A stretch of 62,875 bases of DNA from Propionibacterium sp. (GCA_012517965.1 JAAYTZ010000052.1:1-62875), one strand, 5' to 3'. Shown: positions 1 through 8,110, numbered from the stretch's first letter. Numbers and translations are program-made. Notes: generated by a model not told the origin, from the sequence alone.

Positions 1-1520
1 AGCAGCGCGACGACCGGCCGCGCGAGGGCGGTTACCAGCAGCGCGACGACCGGCCGCGCGAGGGCGGTTACCAGCAGCGCGACGAGCGTCGTCCCTACAG
101 TGACCGGCCCCAGCGCGACGAGCGGCGTCCCTACAGTGACCGGCCCCAGCGCGACGAGCGGCGTCCCTACAGTGACCGGCCCCAGCGCGACGACCGGCCG
201 CGCGAGGGCGGTTACCAGCAGCGCGACGAGCGTCGTCCCTACAGTGACCGGCCCCAGCGCGACGAGCGGCGTCCCTACAGTGACCGGCCCCAGCGTGACG
301 AGCGGCGTCCCTACAGTGACCGGCCCCAGCGTGACGAGCGGCGTCCCTACGGCGACCGGCCCCAGCGTGACGACCGGCCGCGCCGGGAGGGCGGCTACCA
401 GCAGCGCGACGACCGGCCGCGCCGCGAGGGCGGCTACCAGCAGCGCGAGGACCGGCGTCCCTACGGGGACCGGCCGCAACGCGAGGGCGGCTACCAGCAG
501 CGCGACGACCGTCCGCGCCGCGAGGGCTCCGGCTGGCGCGATCGCGAGGAGCGCGGCCCGTTGCCGCCCGGGCTCTCGCCGAAGGCGGACGAGCCCGAGA
601 CCCCTCAAGGGCTGGACCTCAAGGAGCTGCCGCGCGCGGTTCGGGCCGAGTTGCGCGGGCTGTCCGCAGAGCAGGCCGAGATCGTCGGCGCTCACCTGTT
701 GATGGCGGGCCAGCTGATCGACAGCGATCCCGCGCTGGCCTACCGGCACGCCGAGGCGGCCCGGCGGCGGGCCGCCCGCCTGCCGGTGACCCGTGAGGCG
801 GCCGGCGAAACCGCGTACGCGGCAGGCCAGTACGCGGTGGCGCTCGCGGAGTTCCGGGCGCTGCGCCGGATGACGGGAAGCGACGACTTCGTGGCCGCCA
901 TGGCCGACTGCGAGCGTGCGCTCGGCAATCCCGACAAGGCGTTGAAGCTGGTCAAGGAGGGCCTCAAAGCCGCCCCCGACTTCACCGCCCGTGTCGAACT
1001 GCGTCTGGTCGAGGCCGGCTGCCGGCTGGACCTCGACCAGGCCGACGAGGCGCTGCGCGTGCTGCGTCAGGAGTTGGAGGCCGGCAGCGGCAAGGGTTCG
1101 CGGGCATCGCGCATCCGGCTGCGGTACGGGTACGCCAACATCCTGGAGCTCACCGGGCAGGCCGAGGAGGCCGAGCGCTGGTTCGCGGCGGCTGCGGCGA
1201 TGGACACGGAAGGGCTCACCGACGCCGCTGACCGGGTGCAAGCCCTCCAGGGCCTCGTCATCGAGGTCGACGAGGACGACCTGGTCGGAGAGGAGCCGGA
1301 GCCGGACACTCAGTCGGAGGACGAGGAGGCCCCGTCGGGCGACGAGGTCGACGCGGACGTCGAGGTGCCCGAGGAGGAGCCGGAGGAAGACGAGGGGGCC
1401 GGGTCCGCCGAGTCGGGCGAGGACGCCGAGCTGGACGACGCGGACGTGGACGCGCTGGAGGAAGACGAGAGGCCCGAGTCCGCCGAGTCGGGCGAGGACG
1501 CCGACGAGGAGGAACGATGA
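1..1520 (+). CDS. TPR protein with Arg-rich repeat head and acidic tail (5' end missing)
   Basis: The reading frame is open at the window edge (first full codon at base 3) and ends with TGA at 1518-1520. Three blocks are visible. Bases 3-536 encode about 14 units of a 12-13 residue, Gln/Arg/Asp/Pro/Tyr/Gly-rich repeat (QRDDRPREGGYQ and QRDERRPYSDRP types). Bases about 600-1260 encode a helical, Ala/Leu/Glu-rich region with TPR-like pairs such as the stretch around GNPDKALKLVKEGLKAAP. Bases 1265-1517 encode a tail made largely of Glu and Asp. The position before a HAD phosphatase and tlyA-nadK-recN matches the mycobacterial TPR gene of the Rv1691 type. The stop overlaps the next ATG, so the genes are translationally coupled. 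Function is unknown; a scaffold or nucleic-acid-associated role is inference from the charge pattern. Confidence 0.82.
   Translation, partial: QRDDRPREGGYQQRDDRPREGGYQQRDERRPYSDRPQRDERRPYSDRPQRDERRPYSDRPQRDDRPREGGYQQRDERRPYSDRPQRDERRPYSDRPQRDERRPYSDRPQRDERRPYGDRPQRDDRPRREGGYQQRDDRPRREGGYQQREDRRPYGDRPQREGGYQQRDDRPRREGSGWRDREERGPLPPGLSPKADEPETPQGLDLKELPRAVRAELRGLSAEQAEIVGAHLLMAGQLIDSDPALAYRHAEAARRRAARLPVTREAAGETAYAAGQYAVALAEFRALRRMTGSDDFVAAMADCERALGNPDKALKLVKEGLKAAPDFTARVELRLVEAGCRLDLDQADEALRVLRQELEAGSGKGSRASRIRLRYGYANILELTGQAEEAERWFAAAAAMDTEGLTDAADRVQALQGLVIEVDEDDLVGEEPEPDTQSEDEEAPSGDEVDADVEVPEEEPEEDEGAGSAESGEDAELDDADVDALEEDERPESAESGEDADEEER
3..536 (+). repeat. In-frame 36-bp tandem repeat array
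   Basis: Contiguous units begin with CAGCG and encode 12 residues each; units at 363-401, 402-440 and 498-536 are 39 bp (13 residues). Two alternating unit types exist, one ending GGCGGTTACCAG and one ending AGTGACCGGCCC. Neighbouring units are nearly identical, which suggests recent copy-number change by slippage or unequal exchange. The array may continue upstream of the window. Confidence 0.9.
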
Positions 1521-2509
1521 CCCGATTGATCGACGCCTACGACGTCGCCCTGTTCGACCTGGACGGGGTGATCTACCTGGGGCCGCGCGCCGTGGCCGGC
1601 GCGGTCGAGGGCGTCGCGGGCCTGCGAGCCAGCGGCGTCCGGGCCTGCTTCGTGACCAACAACGCGGCCCGCCCCGCCCAGACGGTGGCCGACCACCTGG
1701 TGTCCCTGGGCCTGCCGGCCACGGTCGAGGACCTCGTGACCAGCGCTCAGGCCGCCGTCGGGCTGATGCGTCGCGAACTGCCCGCCGGGGCGCGCGTCCT
1801 GGTCGCGGGCACCCAGAACCTCGTCGACCACATGCTCGAGGCCGGCTTCCAGGTCGTGGACACCGCAGCCGACGAACCCGACGCCGTCGTGCAGGGCTAC
1901 GACCCCCAGATGACCTGGCCGCGGCTGGACGAGGCGGCCTACTCCGTCCAGAACGGCGCCCGCTGGTATGCCTGCAACACCGACTCCACCCGGCCGACCG
2001 AGCGGGGGCTGGTGCCCGGCGCGGGGGTCGCGGTGTACGCCGTCCAGGTCACCACGAGGGCCACCCCGATCGTGACGGGCAAGCCGTTCCGTCCGCTGCT
2101 GGAGGAGGCGCTGCGGCGCACCGCCGCCCGCAACCCCCTGTTCGTGGGCGACCGCCTCGACACCGACATCGCCGGCGCGAACACGGTCGGCATCGACTCG
2201 GTGCTGGTCTTCACCGGGGTGCACGGCAAGCACGACCTGGTGGCCGCCGAGCCGGCCCTCCGGCCGACCCACATCGCCGCCGACATCCCCGCGCTGCTGC
2301 GGCCCGCCCGGGTCGCTCGGGCGGACGCCGACGGCTTCCGCTGCGGGGCGGCGCACGTCACCGCCCCCGGCGGAGTCGCGCGGATCGACGGCGACCTGGC
2401 CACCCTGGACGCCCAACTGGACGCCCTCTGGGCGCTCGCCCACCTGGTCTGGGCGGGCGGCGTGGTCGACTATGAGACGGCACTAGGTGATTTGAACGCT
2501 GTTCACTAG
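1517..2509 (+). CDS. HAD-IIA (NagD-like) sugar/glycerol phosphatase
   Basis: 330-residue protein of the HAD superfamily subclass IIA. The nucleophile motif is DLDGV with Asp14 and Asp16 (FDLDGVIYLG), motif II is the VTNNAA stretch, and the C-terminal metal-binding motif is VGDRLDTDIAGAN near residues 210-222. The family dephosphorylates small phosphoesters in the cytosol; the syntenic mycobacterial Rv1692 is a glycerol-3-phosphate phosphatase, so recycling of glycerol-3-phosphate is the best guess. ATG 1517 overlaps the stop of the TPR gene (ATGA). The last codons and the TAG stop coincide with a BioQ-like operator and a -10 box for the next genes. Confidence 0.88.
   Translation: MTRLIDAYDVALFDLDGVIYLGPRAVAGAVEGVAGLRASGVRACFVTNNAARPAQTVADHLVSLGLPATVEDLVTSAQAAVGLMRRELPAGARVLVAGTQNLVDHMLEAGFQVVDTAADEPDAVVQGYDPQMTWPRLDEAAYSVQNGARWYACNTDSTRPTERGLVPGAGVAVYAVQVTTRATPIVTGKPFRPLLEEALRRTAARNPLFVGDRLDTDIAGANTVGIDSVLVFTGVHGKHDLVAAEPALRPTHIAADIPALLRPARVARADADGFRCGAAHVTAPGGVARIDGDLATLDAQLDALWALAHLVWAGGVVDYETALGDLNAVH
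2493..2506 (+). promoter_or_regulatory. BioQ-like biotin operator
   Basis: TGAACGCTGTTCAC contains the palindrome TGAAC-N3-GTTCA. This is the half-site and spacing known for BioQ, the TetR-family biotin repressor of Corynebacterium and Mycobacterium. It lies inside the last codons of the HAD gene and directly upstream of bioY, where repression at high biotin would be expected. The regulator itself is not in the window. Confidence 0.72.
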
Positions 2510-2512
2510 ACT
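2507..2512 (+). promoter_or_regulatory. -10 box for the bioY operon
   Basis: TAGACT fits the actinobacterial TANNNT -10 pattern. Its TAG is also the stop codon of the HAD gene. It directly abuts the BioQ-like palindrome, so a bound repressor would cover the promoter. No convincing -35 is visible. A start near 2519 would give a short leader carrying the AGAAGGAG ribosome site before ATG 2540. Confidence 0.5.
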
Positions 2513-2539
2513 GGGGGGCCGACGAGAAGGAGCCGCCCC

Positions 2540-3133
2540 ATGTCCGACGTGCCCGCAGCAGCCTCCCCGCGCGCCGAGTCGCCGGTGTACGACCTCGCCC
2601 TGGTCGCGGTGTTCGCCGGGCTCATCGCCGCCTTCGCGCTCGCCCCGGCGATCCCGGTGGGCGCCCTCGGCGTCCCCATCACCCTCCAGACGTTCGCGGT
2701 GGCGCTGACCGGGATGATCCTCGGTCCCTGGCGGGGCTTCCTGGCGACGACGCTGTACCTCGTCGCCGGCCTCGCCGGGCTGCCCGTGTTCGCCGGCGGG
2801 GCGGCCGGTCTCGGCGTCCTGGCCCGGCCGTCGGTCGGGTACCTGCTGAGCTTCCCGGCCGCCGCCGCCCTGACCGGATTCGCGTCCTACGCGCTCCTGC
2901 GCCGGTTCGGGCCGCGCTGGTACTGGTTGTTCGCGGCCGGGCTGGCGTCCTCGCTGCTGCTGGTCCACCCCGCCGGCATCGCCGGGCTCGCACTGGTCGC
3001 CCGCCTCGACGTGCCCGCCGCCGCCGTCGTCGACCTCGCCTACTGGCCCGGCGACGTCCTGAAGAATCTCGCTGCGGCGCTGGTCGCGGCCCTGGTCCAC
3101 AAGGCCTTCCCCGGGCTCGCCGGCCGCCGGTGA
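2540..3133 (+). CDS. bioY: Biotin transporter BioY (ECF S component)
   Basis: 197-residue hydrophobic protein with about six membrane helices and the typical BioY sequence: VPITLQTFAVALTGMILGP near residues 52-70, LYLVAGLAGLPVFAGG near 73-90, and a GxGxLxRPSVGYLLSFP-like segment. BioY binds biotin in the membrane and works with an energising ATPase and EcfT. ATG 2540 has a strong AGAAGGAG site 7-8 bases upstream. The stop overlaps the GTG of the ATPase gene (GTGA), so bioY, the ATPase and EcfT form one translationally coupled operon. Confidence 0.95.
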   Translation: MSDVPAAASPRAESPVYDLALVAVFAGLIAAFALAPAIPVGALGVPITLQTFAVALTGMILGPWRGFLATTLYLVAGLAGLPVFAGGAAGLGVLARPSVGYLLSFPAAAALTGFASYALLRRFGPRWYWLFAAGLASSLLLVHPAGIAGLALVARLDVPAAAVVDLAYWPGDVLKNLAAALVAALVHKAFPGLAGRR

Positions 3134-3858
3134 CGATTCGGTTCGAGCGGGCCGGAGTCGCGGTCCGGACGCCGGCGGCGTCCGGACGGGGGACGACGAT
3201 CAAGACCCTGCTCGCGGACGTCGACCTGACGCTGACCGAATCCCGGGTGGCGGTGATCGGAGCCAACGGGTCCGGCAAGTCGACCCTGCTCCGGCTCGTG
3301 AACGGACTGGTGGCCCCCACGACGGGCCGCGTCGAGGTGGACGGGCTCGATGTCGCCCGCCAGGCACGGGCCGTCCGGCGCCGCGTCGGCTTCGTGTTCA
3401 CCGACCCGCTCAGCCAACTCGTCATGCCGACGCCGGCCGAGGACGTCGAGCTCAGCCTGCGCCGCACCGTGCCCGACCGCGCCGCCCGGCGGGCCGAGGC
3501 GCTGCGGTTGCTCGCCGAGCGGGGCGTCGGCCACGCGGCCGACTCCAGCATCTACGACCTCTCGGGAGGTGAGCGGCAGCTCGTCGCGCTGGCGTCGGTC
3601 CTGGCCGTCGAGCCCCGGGTGCTCGTGCTGGACGAACCGACGACCCTGCTCGACCTGCGGAACCGTCTGGCCCTGCGCGAGGTGCTCGCCGGCCTGCCGC
3701 AGCAGGTGCTGCTGGCCACGCACGACCTGGAGTTGGCGCTCGAAGCCGACCGGGTCCTCGTCGTCGACGGCGGCCGCGTCGTCTTCGACGGCCCCCCGGC
3801 CGCGGCGGTCGGGCACTACGTCGCCCTGATGGGACGCCCCGCGCCCGAGGGGGCCTGA
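3130..3858 (+). CDS. bioM: Energy-coupling factor ATPase (BioM/CbiO family)
   Basis: 242-residue ABC ATPase. The Walker A motif is GANGSGKST at residues 44-52, the signature LSGGERQ is near 144-150, Walker B with VLVLDEPTTLLD is near 167-178, and the switch histidine is in LLATHDLE. It hydrolyses ATP to drive biotin uptake through BioY with the EcfT protein. GTG 3130 overlaps the bioY stop, and its TGA overlaps the next ATG at 3858. A single ATPase gene is present, so it probably acts as a homodimer, as in BioMNY systems. Cobalt or nickel transport is less likely because of bioY and the BioQ-like site. Confidence 0.9.
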   Translation: MTIRFERAGVAVRTPAASGRGTTIKTLLADVDLTLTESRVAVIGANGSGKSTLLRLVNGLVAPTTGRVEVDGLDVARQARAVRRRVGFVFTDPLSQLVMPTPAEDVELSLRRTVPDRAARRAEALRLLAERGVGHAADSSIYDLSGGERQLVALASVLAVEPRVLVLDEPTTLLDLRNRLALREVLAGLPQQVLLATHDLELALEADRVLVVDGGRVVFDGPPAAAVGHYVALMGRPAPEGA

Positions 3859-4481
3859 TGGACGCCGCCCGCGCGCTCCTCGGCGTCCACGTGCCCGGCA
3901 CGACCCTCTGGCACCGCCTGGGGATCGGTTGGAAGTACCTGGTGTTCCTGCTGCTCGTGGTCCCGGCGGTCGCCGGCCCGCACTGGGCCGTGAGCCTGGG
4001 TGTGCTCGGCCTGAGCCTGGTGCTGGTCGCCTCGACCCGTGCGCCGCTGCGGCTGGCCTGGGGGCTGCCCTGGGGGGTGGCCGTCCTGTTCGGGGCGCTG
4101 GCGGGCTACCAGGCCCTGGTCGGGCGATGGGAACTGGGGGTCACCCTCGTCGCCGGCATGCTGACCGCCCTCTACGGGGCCCGGCTGCTGCTGCTGACGA
4201 CGCCCCTGCCGGTGCTCATCGACGCGCTCGTGCGGGCGGCGCGGCCGCTGCGACGCCTGGGGCTGGATCCCGAGCGGTTCGGGCTGGCGGTCGCGATCAT
4301 GGTGCGGTCGGTGCCGTTCGTCGCCGGGGCGTTCGGCGAGGTGCGCGACGCCGCCCGGGCCCGCGGCCTGGACCGCCACCCCCTGGCCCTGGCCGCCCCC
4401 GTGGTGATCCAGGCCGTGGCCTACGCGCGGGCCACCGGCGAGGCCCTCGCCGCCCGGGGCTTCGGGGAGTCCGACCGGTAG
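3858..4481 (+). CDS. bioN: ECF transporter transmembrane protein EcfT (BioN/CbiQ family)
   Basis: 207-residue membrane protein with four to five hydrophobic helices. It has the two Ala-Arg-Gly signatures that couple EcfT to the ATPases, in DAARARGLDRHP (near residue 165) and in ALAARGFGESDR at the C-terminus. It links the ATPase to BioY. ATG 3858 overlaps the ATPase stop (TGATG), and the gene ends with TAG at 4479-4481. That TAG is also the start of a -10-like hexamer for the next gene. Third gene of the biotin uptake operon. Confidence 0.88.
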   Translation: MDAARALLGVHVPGTTLWHRLGIGWKYLVFLLLVVPAVAGPHWAVSLGVLGLSLVLVASTRAPLRLAWGLPWGVAVLFGALAGYQALVGRWELGVTLVAGMLTALYGARLLLLTTPLPVLIDALVRAARPLRRLGLDPERFGLAVAIMVRSVPFVAGAFGEVRDAARARGLDRHPLALAAPVVIQAVAYARATGEALAARGFGESDR

Positions 4482-4484
4482 ACT
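4479..4484 (+). promoter_or_regulatory. -10 box, leaderless layout (small gene - tlyA)
   Basis: TAGACT overlaps the bioN stop TAG and lies 7 bases before GTG 4492. Initiation 7-8 bases after a -10 box would start the mRNA at the GTG itself, giving a leaderless transcript. No ribosome-binding site is visible upstream of 4492, which supports this reading. Confidence 0.5.
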
Positions 4485-4491
4485 CCCGGCC

Positions 4492-4692
4492 GTGAGCGAC
4501 TCCGAGGACGCCGGCCCGCCGCATCGGCAAGCGCCCGTGACGGGCCACCACGACATCGACCGCGCTCTCGCGGCGCTCGACCTGTCCGGCGACGTCGCCG
4601 AGCAGCCACAGCGCATCGCCGCCGCCTTGGACGCCGTGGCGCGCGCCCTCACCGGGCCGGCGATCCCGCAGGCGCTGCGCCCCGGACCCTGA
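4492..4692 (+). CDS. Small conserved protein upstream of tlyA (Rv1693-like)
   Basis: 66-residue soluble protein with a His/Pro-rich N-terminus and an amphipathic helix (DIDRALAALDL, then RIAAALDAVARAL). Mycobacteria carry a similarly small gene of unknown function in the same position before tlyA, which is the main support. The stop TGA overlaps the tlyA ATG at 4692, so it is probably needed for coupled translation of tlyA. GTG 4492 is chosen because a -10 box sits 7 bases upstream. No function can be assigned. Confidence 0.68.
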   Translation: MSDSEDAGPPHRQAPVTGHHDIDRALAALDLSGDVAEQPQRIAAALDAVARALTGPAIPQALRPGP

Positions 4693-5435
4693 TGCGCCTG
4701 GACGCCGCCCTGGTGGCCCGCGGGTTGGCTCGGTCCCGCAAGCAGGCGGCCGAGCTGATCGCGGCCGGTTCGGTCCTGGTCAACGGCCGGGTGGCCCACA
4801 AACCCGCGACGCCGGTCACCGAGGCGGACGCCGTCGCCGCGGCGTCCGACCCTTATGTGTCGCGCGCGGCCCACAAGCTGCTCGGCGTCCTGGCGGAGAC
4901 CGGCACCCCGGTCGCGGGCCGGGCGCTGGACGCCGGGGCGTCCACCGGCGGATTCACCCAGGTGCTGCTCGAGCGTGGCTGCCGGCCGGTCTACGCCGTC
5001 GACGTCGGCCACGGGCAGCTCGCCCCCACGCTGCGCGCCGACCCCCGCGTGGTGGTCCGCGAGGGCTTGAACCTGCGCGATCTCACCCTCGCCGAGGTGG
5101 GCGGCGCGCCCGTCGACGTGGTCGTGGCCGACGTGTCGTTCATCTCGCTGACGCTGCTCGTCGAGCCGCTGCTCGGCGTCCTGCGCCCCGACGGCGTGGC
5201 GCTGCTGATGGTAAAGCCCCAGTTCGAGGTCGGCCGAGGCCGCCTGGACGCCCACGGCGTCGTGACCGACCCCGAGCTGTGGGTCGAGGCGGTCGACGGC
5301 GTGGTCGCCGCGGCGGCCGCCCTGGGCTGGGCGTGCGACTGGCGCGGGGCGACCGCGCTGCCGGGCACCACGGGGAACCGGGAGTTCTTCGTGCGCCTCC
5401 GCCGTGCCGCCGGAACCGTCCCCGAGGCCCAGTAG
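4692..5435 (+). CDS. tlyA: TlyA family rRNA 2'-O-methyltransferase
   Basis: 247 residues. An S4 RNA-binding domain fills residues 1-60 (RLDAALVARGLARSRKQAAELI, ending VLVNG). It is followed by an FtsJ-type methyltransferase fold with the SAM loop DAGASTGGFTQ near 80-90 and the KPQFEVG catalytic-lysine segment near 175. The family methylates C1409 of 16S and C1920 of 23S rRNA, and loss confers capreomycin resistance in mycobacteria. The start overlaps the stop of the 66-residue gene. The TAG stop at 5433-5435 is embedded in the -10 box of nadK. Confidence 0.94.
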   Translation: MRLDAALVARGLARSRKQAAELIAAGSVLVNGRVAHKPATPVTEADAVAAASDPYVSRAAHKLLGVLAETGTPVAGRALDAGASTGGFTQVLLERGCRPVYAVDVGHGQLAPTLRADPRVVVREGLNLRDLTLAEVGGAPVDVVVADVSFISLTLLVEPLLGVLRPDGVALLMVKPQFEVGRGRLDAHGVVTDPELWVEAVDGVVAAAAALGWACDWRGATALPGTTGNREFFVRLRRAAGTVPEAQ

Positions 5436-5438
5436 GGT
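5433..5438 (+). promoter_or_regulatory. -10 box, leaderless layout (nadK)
   Basis: TAGGGT fits TANNNT. Its TAG is the tlyA stop codon, and it lies 7 bases before GTG 5446. This repeats the arrangement seen at 2507 and 4479. GTAGGG could instead be read as a weak ribosome-binding site, so the call is tentative. Confidence 0.4.
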
Positions 5439-5445
5439 GGCGCCC

Positions 5446-6399
5446 GTGACCTCCCGGAACATCGCGATCGCCCTGCACGTGAACCGACCCGACGCGGTCG
5501 CGGCGGCCGGCGAGTTCGTCGACGCGCTGTCGGCGCGCGGCATCACCTGCTACCTGCGACCCGACGCCATCGAGGTCATCCGGCCGCGCCTGAGCCGGGC
5601 GGTCGACCTGCACCCCTACGACCCGGTCGATCCCGGGGTCATCGAGCTCGTCGTGGTGTTCGGCGGCGACGGCACGATCCTGCGGGCCGCCGAGTGGGCG
5701 CTGCCGGCGCAGGTGCCGATCCTGGGCGTCAACCTGGGGCACGTCGGCTTCCTGGCCGAGCTCGAGCCGTCGCGGCTCGACGAGCTGGTCGAGCGCATCG
5801 TGAACCGGGACTACCAGGTCGAGGAGCGCCTCTGCCTGGAGGTGACGCTGCGCGACGAGCCGGGCGGGGTGGCGCGCTGGTCGTCCTACGCCATCAACGA
5901 GGTGTCGCTCGAGAAGGCCGCGCGGGAGCGCATGGTCGAGGTGCTGGTCGAGATCGACGGGAAGGCGCTGCAACGTTGGGGCACCGACGGCGTCCTGGTG
6001 TCGACGCCGACCGGGTCGACCGCCTATGCGTTCTCGGCGCAGGGCCCCGTCATGTGGCCCGACCTGGACGCCCTCCTCGTCGTTCCGCTGCTCGCCCACG
6101 CCCTGTTCGCGCGGCCGCTGGTGCTCAGCCCGACGGCGGTGGTGACGATCACGATGCTGCGCGGCCAGGCGACGACCGGGGTGCTGTGGTGCGACGGCCG
6201 GCGCTCGACCGACGTCGGCCAGGGCGACGTGATCGAAGTGCGCCGGCTCGGCCGCAACCTCAAGCTCGCCCGCCTCGACAGCGCCCCGTTCGTGGAGCGG
6301 CTGGTGCGCAAGTTCCAGCTCCCGGTGCAGGGATGGCGGCGCATCGACGCGGGTCGGGAGATCCAGGCCATCAAGTCGGAGCGCGAACCGGAGCTGTGA
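5446..6399 (+). CDS. nadK: NAD kinase
   Basis: 317 residues from GTG 5446. Longer starts at 5404 or 5437 would overlap tlyA or lack context. The NAD kinase signatures are present: FGGDGTILRAAE with the GGDGT motif near residues 72-77, NLGHVGFLAE near 95-104, and the TPTGSTAYAFSAQGP loop near 187-200. It phosphorylates NAD to NADP with ATP or polyphosphate in the cytosol. It is located between tlyA and recN as in mycobacteria and many other Actinomycetia; recN begins one base after its stop, so they are probably co-transcribed. Confidence 0.95.
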   Translation: MTSRNIAIALHVNRPDAVAAAGEFVDALSARGITCYLRPDAIEVIRPRLSRAVDLHPYDPVDPGVIELVVVFGGDGTILRAAEWALPAQVPILGVNLGHVGFLAELEPSRLDELVERIVNRDYQVEERLCLEVTLRDEPGGVARWSSYAINEVSLEKAARERMVEVLVEIDGKALQRWGTDGVLVSTPTGSTAYAFSAQGPVMWPDLDALLVVPLLAHALFARPLVLSPTAVVTITMLRGQATTGVLWCDGRRSTDVGQGDVIEVRRLGRNLKLARLDSAPFVERLVRKFQLPVQGWRRIDAGREIQAIKSEREPEL

Positions 6400-6400
6400 C

Positions 6401-8104
6401 GTGCTCACCGAACTGCGGATCGCCCATCTCGGGGTCATCGACGAGGCCCTCGTGGAGTTCGGGCCCGGCTTCACGGCGGTCACCGGCGAGACCGGTGCCG
6501 GCAAGACGATGGTCGTCAGCTCGCTGGGCCTGCTGCTCGGCGACAAGGCGGGCGCGCGGCTGATCCGCCACGGGTCGCCCCGTGCCGTCGTCGAGGGCCG
6601 GATCAGTGTGGACGCCGACCTGGCCGCCGCGGCCGCGGACCTCGGCGCCGAGATCGAGGACGGCGAACTGCTGCTGAGCCGGGTCGTCACCCCGAACCGC
6701 ACCCGAGCCCTGGCGGGGGGCGTCCAGGTGCCGCTGGGCACGCTCGGGTCCCTGCTCGGCGAGCGGGTCACCATCCACGGCCAGGCCGAGCAGCTCCGCC
6801 TCGGCACCCCGGAGCGGCAGCGGGAGGTGCTGGACGCCTCCGGCGGCCCCGACCTGGCCGCCGCGCTCGCCGCCTACTCCGAGCTGCACGCGGCCGTCAG
6901 AGCCCAGACCGCCGAGCGCGACACCCTGGTCGCCCAGGCGGCCGAGCGCGCCCGCGAGTCGGCGCTGCTCGCCTTCGGGCTGGACGAGATCGCCCGGGCC
7001 GACCCGCAACCGGGCGAGGACGCCGCCCTGCGGGCCGAGGCCCGGCGCCTGCAGGCCGCCGACGACCTGCGGGCCGCCGCGCGCGCGGCGCTGGTCGCCC
7101 TGAGCGGCGACGACGAAGCCTACGACGACGCGCCGCACGCGCTGGCGCTGGTCACGGCGGCCCGCCGGGCGCTGGAGGGCATCACCGCCGACGACCCGGC
7201 GGTGGCCCCCATCGCCGAGGGCATCGCCGAGGCCGGTTTCCTGCTGGCGGACGCCGCGGGCGAACTGGCGTCCTACCTGGCCGGGCTGGACGCCGACCCG
7301 GCCCGGCTCGAGTGGATCGCGGGGCGGCTGGCCGAGCTGCAGGGGCTGACCCGCCGCTACGGGCCCGACGTGGACGCCGTCCTGGAGTGGGCCGACACCG
7401 CCGCCGCGCGGGCCGCCGAACTGGCCGGCGGCGACGATCGCGTCGCCGAGTTGACCGAATCGCTGGTCGCGCTGGTCGACGCCCGCGCCGAGGCGGCCGA
7501 GCGCCTCAGCGCGCTGCGCCGGGCGGCCGCGGGCGAGCTCCGCCGCCGGGTGGAGGCGGAGCTGGCGGCCCTGGCGATGCCGCACGCGCGGCTGTCGTTC
7601 GAGGTGACCCCGGGCCAGGCTCCCGGGCCGTTCGGCACCGACCACGTGCAGCTCCTGTTCAGCGCCAACCCGGGGTCGGCGCCGGCCCCGCTGGCCCGGG
7701 TGGCCTCCGGCGGTGAACTGTCCCGGGTGCGGCTGGCGCTCGAGGTGGTCCTGGCCGCCGGGAGCGCCGGGCACACCTTCGTCTTCGACGAGGTGGACGC
7801 CGGCGTCGGCGGGGCGGTCGCCCTCGAGATCGGCCGCCGGCTGGCGCTGCTGGCCCGGCACGCCCAGGTCATCGTGGTCACCCACCTCGCCCAGGTCGCC
7901 GCCTTCGCGGACCGGCACTTCGTCGTCCACAAGGCCGACGACGGGCAGGTCACCACCTCGGGGGTCCGCGAGGTGACCGGTGAGGCACGCGTCGCCGAAC
8001 TGGCCCGGATGATGGCCGGCCTCGAGGGCACCGTTGCCGCCCAGGCGCACGCCGAGGAGTTGCTGCGGGCGGCCCGGGCCGCGCCCGCGGCGTCCGCCGG
8101 CTGA
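6401..8104 (+). CDS. recN: DNA repair protein RecN
   Basis: 567-residue SMC-like ATPase. Walker A is GETGAGKT at residues 29-36. It is followed by a long Ala/Glu/Arg-rich coiled-coil middle, the ABC signature SGGELSRVRLALE near 436, and Walker B FVFDEVDAGVGG near 460. RecN acts early in double-strand break repair with RecA. GTG 6401 follows the nadK stop by one base. Length and domain order are normal for the family. Confidence 0.95.
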   Translation: MLTELRIAHLGVIDEALVEFGPGFTAVTGETGAGKTMVVSSLGLLLGDKAGARLIRHGSPRAVVEGRISVDADLAAAAADLGAEIEDGELLLSRVVTPNRTRALAGGVQVPLGTLGSLLGERVTIHGQAEQLRLGTPERQREVLDASGGPDLAAALAAYSELHAAVRAQTAERDTLVAQAAERARESALLAFGLDEIARADPQPGEDAALRAEARRLQAADDLRAAARAALVALSGDDEAYDDAPHALALVTAARRALEGITADDPAVAPIAEGIAEAGFLLADAAGELASYLAGLDADPARLEWIAGRLAELQGLTRRYGPDVDAVLEWADTAAARAAELAGGDDRVAELTESLVALVDARAEAAERLSALRRAAAGELRRRVEAELAALAMPHARLSFEVTPGQAPGPFGTDHVQLLFSANPGSAPAPLARVASGGELSRVRLALEVVLAAGSAGHTFVFDEVDAGVGGAVALEIGRRLALLARHAQVIVVTHLAQVAAFADRHFVVHKADDGQVTTSGVREVTGEARVAELARMMAGLEGTVAAQAHAEELLRAARAAPAASAG

Positions 8105-8110
8105 CGGGCT

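Noticed and set aside
3-536. 36-bp direct repeats resembling a CRISPR array
   Set aside because: The units are contiguous with no spacers, keep one reading frame and encode a 12-residue protein repeat.
100-702. 200-codon Thr/Ser/Val/Pro-rich open frame
   Set aside because: It is the +1 shadow of the Arg-rich repeat frame and ends inside the TPR core. The other frame carries the conserved gene.
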